Of a DNA stretch of 64,000 nt, positions 59,992-64,000 are shown one piece after another. The stretch lies in NCBI RefSeq assembly GCF_900239345.1, contig NZ_OESZ01000034.1, positions 124,001 through 188,000 of the forward strand. Reading direction: 5' to 3'. The notes beneath the pieces were generated by a model. It ran no database searches, was not told the DNA's origin, and was given only the letters and a program-made list of their open reading frames with translations. Position 1 is the first letter of the stretch; each line of letters starts with the position of its first letter. The translations under genes and the position numbers were made by a program. The stretch comes from Tenacibaculum dicentrarchi (GTDB lineage Bacteria; Bacteroidota; Bacteroidia; Flavobacteriales; Flavobacteriaceae).

Positions 59992-60384
59992 ATGAATTTT
60001 TATGAAAAAAAATATACTGTTACCACAAACGAAATTGATGAGTATCAGCACGTAAACAATGTGGTTTATGTACAGTGGATGCAAGAAGTATCTGCCGCAC
60101 ACTGGTTATTGCTAATAAAAGATATTGCTAAACCTGATTATGTTTGGTTTGTAATTCGTCATGAAATTGATTACAAAAAACAAGCGGTTCTAGGCGATGA
60201 AATAAGTGTAAAAACATGGGTTGGTAAAACCGAAGGAATCCGTTCTGTTCGTCATTTTGAAATACACAAAGGCACTGATTTGTTAGTAAAATCGGAAACG
60301 ACCTTTTGTTTATTAGACGCAAAAACTAAAAAACCAAAAAGAATAACTAAAGAAGTTACAAACGTACTTTTAGAAAAAAAATAA
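59992..60384 (+). CDS. Acyl-CoA thioesterase, 4HBT hotdog fold (YbgC-like)
   Basis: This 130-aa single-hotdog protein has DEYQHVNNVVYVQWMQEVSA, the family's catalytic-loop pattern (D-x-x-x-H-V-N-N-xx-Y), and HEIDYKKQAVLGDEISVKTW. It would hydrolyse short- or medium-chain acyl-CoA; the substrate is not identifiable. It lies 29 nt upstream of the DEAD-box helicase gene, which has its own promoter element. Confidence 0.9.
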   Translation: MNFYEKKYTVTTNEIDEYQHVNNVVYVQWMQEVSAAHWLLLIKDIAKPDYVWFVIRHEIDYKKQAVLGDEISVKTWVGKTEGIRSVRHFEIHKGTDLLVKSETTFCLLDAKTKKPKRITKEVTNVLLEKK

Positions 60385-60388
60385 GCAA

Positions 60389-60396
60389 TATATTTG
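60389..60396 (+). promoter_or_regulatory. Predicted -7 element (TATATTTG) of the DEAD-box helicase gene
   Basis: Exact TAnnTTTG match in the 29-nt gap between two genes, 17 nt before the ATG. Confidence 0.55.
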
Positions 60397-60413
60397 CACA
60401 TTATATATAGAAA

Positions 60414-61532
60414 ATGACAACATTTAAAGGGTTAGGAGTACAAAAACAATACGTTGAAGGATTGAAGGAATTAGGGATTACAAAACCTACTGAAGTGCAA
60501 GAAGCGGCAATACCATATTTATTGCAAAATAATGCTGATTTTATTGGGTTAGCACAAACAGGAACGGGTAAAACTGCGGCTTATGGACTGCCTGTTTTAC
60601 ATAAAATTGACGCTTCAAAAGATACAGTTCAGGCTTTAATTTTATCACCAACAAGAGAATTGGTACAGCAAATAAAAAAACAATTATTTAAGTTTACAAA
60701 ATATGTAGATGATAAAATTTTTGTAGAAGCTGTTTATGGTGGTGAAAAAATAGACCGTCAAATAAATAACTTAAAAAGAACGACCCACGTAATTGTAGCT
60801 ACTCCAGGGCGTTTAATCGATTTGATTGAAAGAGGTGAAGTAAATTTAAAAGATATCAATACTTTGGTACTTGACGAGGCAGATGAAATGCTAAGTATGG
60901 GGTTTAAGTTAGATTTAAATCGTATTTTAAAATACACTTCAGGTACTAGAAAAACATGGTTATTTTCGGCAACAATGCCCGATGAAATTAGAAATATCAT
61001 CAAAAAATACATGGATTCATCGGCAAAACAAGTGGAGGTGAATAAAAATTCGTTGGTAAATGCTAATATTACGCATCAGTTTATACAAACGACTATTCCT
61101 GAAAAAGTAGATGTAATTGTAAAATTTTTAGAAAAAAAACCTTCAGAAAGAGGCATCATTTTTGCTAGAACAAAAGCAGGTGTGCAAAAATTAACAAAAT
61201 TGTTACAAGATGATGGTTTTTCGGTTGCCGCTTTAGAGGGTGATATGCAGCAAAGAGATCGTGAAAAGGTAATGCGAGCTTTTAAAAATGAGAGTCTTCA
61301 AATTTTAGTTTCTACAGATGTTGCCGCAAGAGGTATTGATGTACGAGATTTAGGTTTTGTAGTACACCATCAATTACCAGAACAATTAGAATATTACACA
61401 CACCGAAGCGGAAGAACTGCAAGAGCAGGGAAAAAAGGTGTTTCTTTAGTATTAATTTTAAATAACGAAAGAAATAATATTAAAGAGGTGGAAAGAACTT
61501 TGCAGATAAAGTTTTCAGAAATTAATATTTAA
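60414..61532 (+). CDS. DEAD-box ATP-dependent RNA helicase
   Basis: This 372-aa protein is essentially the two-RecA-domain core: Q motif (FKGLGVQKQYVEGLKELGIT), motif I LAQTGTGKTAAYG, PTRELVQQ, DEAD box LVLDEADEMLSMGF, SAT motif WLFSATMP and motif VI YTHRSGRTARAGK. It lacks the long basic tails that define CsdA or RhlE, so assignment to a subfamily is uncertain; probable roles are ribosome assembly or mRNA turnover, often at low temperature. It is followed after 12 nt by the UPF0126 gene. Confidence 0.95.
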   Translation: MTTFKGLGVQKQYVEGLKELGITKPTEVQEAAIPYLLQNNADFIGLAQTGTGKTAAYGLPVLHKIDASKDTVQALILSPTRELVQQIKKQLFKFTKYVDDKIFVEAVYGGEKIDRQINNLKRTTHVIVATPGRLIDLIERGEVNLKDINTLVLDEADEMLSMGFKLDLNRILKYTSGTRKTWLFSATMPDEIRNIIKKYMDSSAKQVEVNKNSLVNANITHQFIQTTIPEKVDVIVKFLEKKPSERGIIFARTKAGVQKLTKLLQDDGFSVAALEGDMQQRDREKVMRAFKNESLQILVSTDVAARGIDVRDLGFVVHHQLPEQLEYYTHRSGRTARAGKKGVSLVLILNNERNNIKEVERTLQIKFSEINI

Positions 61533-61544
61533 TTAGTATTTTCA

Positions 61545-62171
61545 GTGGATATTATTTACGCCCTTGATATTGCAGGAACATTTGCTTTTGCCATTAGTGG
61601 TGCTTTGGTGGCAATGAAAAAACAATTTGATGTATTTGGTGTTGTTATTATCGCCTTTGTTACCGCTGTGGGTGGTGGTATGATTCGAGATGTTTTAATT
61701 AACGCACACCCCATAAATTGGATTAGCGACCTTAATTATATTTGGACAATTTTAACTGCCGTTGGTTTTACTTTTTTATTTAGAAGTAAAATAGCGCCAC
61801 TACGTAAAACCATGTTTTTATTTGATACTATTGGAATTAGTGTGTTTACTTTATTGGGTTTAGAAAAAGGTTTATCGTATGATTTACATCCTTTTGTAGC
61901 CTTGGTTATGGGAATGGTTTCTGCTGTTTTTGGAGGTGTTCTTAGAGATGTACTCACCCGAAAAGTTCCTTTAATATTTAAAAAAGAAATATACGCATCC
62001 GCTTGCTTGGCAGGTGGAGTGGTATATCTTATTTTAGAAGAATTTAATATAAATAAAGACCTTCAGTTTGTAATACCAACACTGGTTGTGTTCTTAATAC
62101 GGTCAATTGTAGTAAAATATAAATTAGAATTACCAAAGATAAAATCCGATGTTTTAGGTGAATTGGGTTAG
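61545..62171 (+). CDS. UPF0126/TRIC-like inner-membrane channel
   Basis: This 208-aa protein has two three-helix repeats of the UPF0126 (YadS/YicG-like, TRIC-type) domain. The first is DIAGTFAFAISGALVAMKKQ with TAVGGGMIRDVLI; the second is DTIGISVFTLLGLEKGLSYD with SAVFGGVLRDVLTRKVP. Such proteins are trimeric cation channels in prokaryotes. The start is GTG at 61545, which aligns with the usual MD(I/L)xYxLDxxGTFAF opening. The gene overlaps the long upstream frame of the LysM gene but not its real start. Confidence 0.9.
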   Translation: MDIIYALDIAGTFAFAISGALVAMKKQFDVFGVVIIAFVTAVGGGMIRDVLINAHPINWISDLNYIWTILTAVGFTFLFRSKIAPLRKTMFLFDTIGISVFTLLGLEKGLSYDLHPFVALVMGMVSAVFGGVLRDVLTRKVPLIFKKEIYASACLAGGVVYLILEEFNINKDLQFVIPTLVVFLIRSIVVKYKLELPKIKSDVLGELG

Positions 62172-62214
62172 TTTTATAGAAAAAAGATGTTTTATCAAAA
62201 TTAAAAAAAACGAG

Positions 62215-63000
62215 ATGAAGAAAGAATTTAGTTTAGTGTTTTTATTGTTTATAAGTATAACTGTTTTTTCACAAGAAAAAAAATTACCAGCAGGATGGGA
62301 TATTATTAGTTTAGATAATAAAACAGCCTATATGAATTTAATTACAGGAAGTATTTCTAAAAAATATCCTACAAAAGCCGCGGTAAAACCTTCGGGAAAG
62401 CTAGCCTTTGACCCAACAATTAGCCATAAGGTAAAAAAAGGAGAAACATTAAGTACTATTTCAAGAAAATATGATGTAAAACTATCCAGGTTATACCGAT
62501 TAAATAGCATGACTAATTTTGATACCTTAAAAATAGGGCAAGAAGTTGTAATTGGTTATGGGCAAAGTAAGGCGGAAAAAACTGCTTTTTTTAAGAAAGT
62601 AAACTCTAAAACTCAAATAAAAACCACGCCTAAACCTTTAGATAAACCAATTGCTAAAAATAAAGTAATAATAGCAAACAAAGCTAAGGTTAAAGCTGAA
62701 ACAAAAACTAAAACGAGTTCTAAAGATACCCCTAAAACTAAAACGGCTTTAAATAAAGAATATGCAAAACGTTTTGCGCTTATTGTAGAAAAAGATCCTG
62801 TTGTTGAAAAGAAAGTTATAGCAAAAAAAGTAGCTGTTGTTACAGGTAAAAAAGCGGTAGTTAAATATCATACTGTTACAGCAACAGAAACTTTATACGG
62901 AATAGCTTCTAAATATAAAATAGCTGTAAAAAAATTAAAAGAATTAAATAATATTAAAAATAATACGATTGCTATTGGACAAAAGTTGAAAATAAAATAA
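62215..63000 (+). CDS. LysM-domain envelope protein
   Basis: This 261-aa protein has a signal peptide (EFSLVFLLFISITVFSQ). A WW-like segment (LPAGWDIISLDNKTAYMNLI) precedes a first LysM domain (about 65-110, HKVKKGETLSTISRKYDVKL), a Lys/Thr-rich linker (about 120-205), and a second LysM domain at the C-terminus (YHTVTATETLYGIASKYKIA). It would bind peptidoglycan. The ATG at 62215 is chosen because the frame upstream adds residues without a signal and overlaps the channel gene. It is probably cotranscribed with the helicase and channel genes. Confidence 0.92.
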   Translation: MKKEFSLVFLLFISITVFSQEKKLPAGWDIISLDNKTAYMNLITGSISKKYPTKAAVKPSGKLAFDPTISHKVKKGETLSTISRKYDVKLSRLYRLNSMTNFDTLKIGQEVVIGYGQSKAEKTAFFKKVNSKTQIKTTPKPLDKPIAKNKVIIANKAKVKAETKTKTSSKDTPKTKTALNKEYAKRFALIVEKDPVVEKKVIAKKVAVVTGKKAVVKYHTVTATETLYGIASKYKIAVKKLKELNNIKNNTIAIGQKLKIK

Positions 63001-63016
63001 TAATTCTTTATACATT

Positions 63017-63054
63017 AAAAAAAGCTCGAAACTTTAAAGTTTCGAGCTTTTTTA
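63017..63054. terminator. Bidirectional terminator
   Basis: AAAAGCTCGAAACT / AGTTTCGAGCTTTT with loop TTAA lies between the LysM gene and the convergent rsmB-like gene, with A/T runs on both sides. Confidence 0.92.
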
Positions 63055-63076
63055 ATATATGAAATGTCGCAAAAAA

Positions 63077-64000
63077 TTATTTTCTTACTAATTGTGCCAT
63101 GTAAAAACCGTCAAATCCAAATTCATGGGCTAATACTTTATGGTCTTTTACAAAGGTAAAATCTTTTCCATCTTCCGAGGCTAAAAACAGTTCAACTTGT
63201 TCTTGATTTTCCGAAGGCAACACAGAACAGGTAGCATATACTAATTTACCACCTGGTTTAACCATCCTAGAATATCTTTGTAAAACATCTTGCTGAATAT
63301 CTTTGATATTATCAATAAATTCAGGCTGTAATTTCCATTTACTATCAGGGTTTCTACGTAAAACACCCAAACCAGAACAAGGAGCATCAATTAAAACTCT
63401 ATCGGCTTTTCCGTATAATTTTTTAATTACTTTGGTAGAATCAATTACTTTTAAATTGATATTACTAACACCGTTTCTACGAGCTCTAATTTTTAACTTT
63501 CTCAATTTACTTTCGTAAATATCCATGGCAACAATTTGCCCTTTATTTTTCATTAATGCCGCTAAATGTAATGTTTTACCTCCAGCACCCGCACAGGTAT
63601 CAATAACTTTCATTCCTGGAGCAACGTCTAAATAAGCCGCTACTAATTGCGAAGAAGCATCTTGAACTTCAAAAAATCCTTTGTGAAATGCTTCTGTTTT
63701 AAAAACATTGGCACGTTCTACTAAACGCAAGGCATCATCACAACCGTTTACAAACTCCGTTTCGATACCTTCTTGTTGTAAATCTTTTTGTAAATGTTCT
63801 TTTGTTACGTTTAATGTATTGGTACGTAAAATAACATCGGCACGTTTGTTTAATGCCGCCATTTCTTTTGTCCAAACAGTTTCACCTAATTCTTTGATTC
63901 CTAATTCATCAATCCAATCAGGAATAGATTCTCTGTATTTTCTAATTTGAGAAAGTTCATCGAAACGTCCTTTGATTCGTCTTGTAGGCGTTTCTTCAAT
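63077..64000 (-). CDS. RsmB/NOP-family rRNA cytosine-C5 methyltransferase (5' truncated by window edge)
   Basis: The frame is open to the right edge (46 more codons before the ATG at 63860-63862, including RRIKGRFDELSQIRKYRESI and PDWIDELGIKELGETVW), so the start lies outside. The visible part has the NOP2/Sun signature: VIDTCAGAGGKTLHLAALMK (motif I), VLIDAPCSGLGVLRRNPDSK (motif IV PC) and LVYATCSVLPSENQEQV (motif VI TC with the catalytic Cys). The start at 63862 is wrong because the homologous N-terminal region continues upstream. It methylates 16S rRNA (RsmB-type position 967, inferred). Confidence 0.93.
   Translation of the reverse strand: MEETPTRRIKGRFDELSQIRKYRESIPDWIDELGIKELGETVWTKEMAALNKRADVILRTNTLNVTKEHLQKDLQQEGIETEFVNGCDDALRLVERANVFKTEAFHKGFFEVQDASSQLVAAYLDVAPGMKVIDTCAGAGGKTLHLAALMKNKGQIVAMDIYESKLRKLKIRARRNGVSNINLKVIDSTKVIKKLYGKADRVLIDAPCSGLGVLRRNPDSKWKLQPEFIDNIKDIQQDVLQRYSRMVKPGGKLVYATCSVLPSENQEQVELFLASEDGKDFTFVKDHKVLAHEFGFDGFYMAQLVRK

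Noticed and set aside
63860..63862. ATG at 63860-63862 (minus) as start of the rsmB-like gene
   Set aside because: The reading frame continues 46 codons to the window edge with family-like sequence, so the gene is truncated by the window.

Overview
The window comes from an AT-rich genome of the phylum Bacteroidetes, almost certainly a gliding marine Flavobacteriaceae (Tenacibaculum- or Polaribacter-like; the genus is inference). The evidence is a giant SprB-type gliding adhesin with a type IX secretion (T9SS) type B sorting domain, two PorP/SprF-family proteins, TAnnTTTG promoter elements, absence of Shine-Dalgarno sites, and typical flavobacterial gene neighbourhoods. No rRNA, tRNA, CRISPR array or insertion sequence was recognised.

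Layout. Positions 1-25079 are a gliding/T9SS operon: a 5'-truncated PorP/SprF-like protein with a coiled coil and two SPOR-like modules, a 7453-residue SprB-like adhesin (35% of the window), and SprF. The adhesin is mostly SprB repeats arranged in two families of higher-order repeats, about 1.8 kb (three units plus a partial one) and about 2.0 kb (four units). Positions 25145-34524 hold rluF, tgt-lptG-DMT transporter, accA, queE, a small lipoprotein, a ZIP transporter and two methyltransferases. Positions 34570-43935 hold a flavodoxin-fold oxidoreductase, a YiaAB protein, HU, an AAA ATPase-recQ-fmt run, a DUF493 protein, two SurA-like envelope proteins, and moxR with a small lipoprotein. Positions 44016-49504 hold an M1 metallopeptidase, a DUF6702 protein, two tandem-duplicated CarboxypepD_reg proteins and pepE.

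Positions 49544-53846 form the most accessory-looking segment. It has an ECF sigma factor, a small ZAS-type (Hx3Cx2C) putative anti-sigma factor and a periplasmic MsrA-MsrB fusion, which together look like a redox-stress module. A 595-bp gene-free stretch follows, then a lipoprotein of the cholesterol-dependent cytolysin (thiol-activated cytolysin) family. That protein lacks the canonical tryptophan-rich undecapeptide and has an unrelated-looking C-terminal domain. Positions 53918-64000 hold folD, ffh, a second ECF sigma factor with a stub FecR-like protein, ychF, a DUF2461 gene bracketed by two inverted copies of an intergenic repeat, a thioesterase, a DEAD-box helicase, a UPF0126/TRIC channel, a LysM protein and a 3'-edge-truncated rsmB-like gene.

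How the parts work together. sprB with its flanking porP/sprF-type genes makes and exports the mobile surface adhesin. tgt and queE both serve queuosine biosynthesis. fmt, ffh, HU, ychF, rluF, rlmL-like and rsmB-like genes are translation and nucleoid housekeeping. The SurA-like pair, LptG, M1 peptidase and LysM protein serve the envelope. Several genes (tgt, queE, the AAA ATPase, the thioesterase) have a TAnnTTTG element only 4-7 nt before the ATG, which predicts leaderless or nearly leaderless mRNAs. All functional calls are from reading the sequence; no database search was run.
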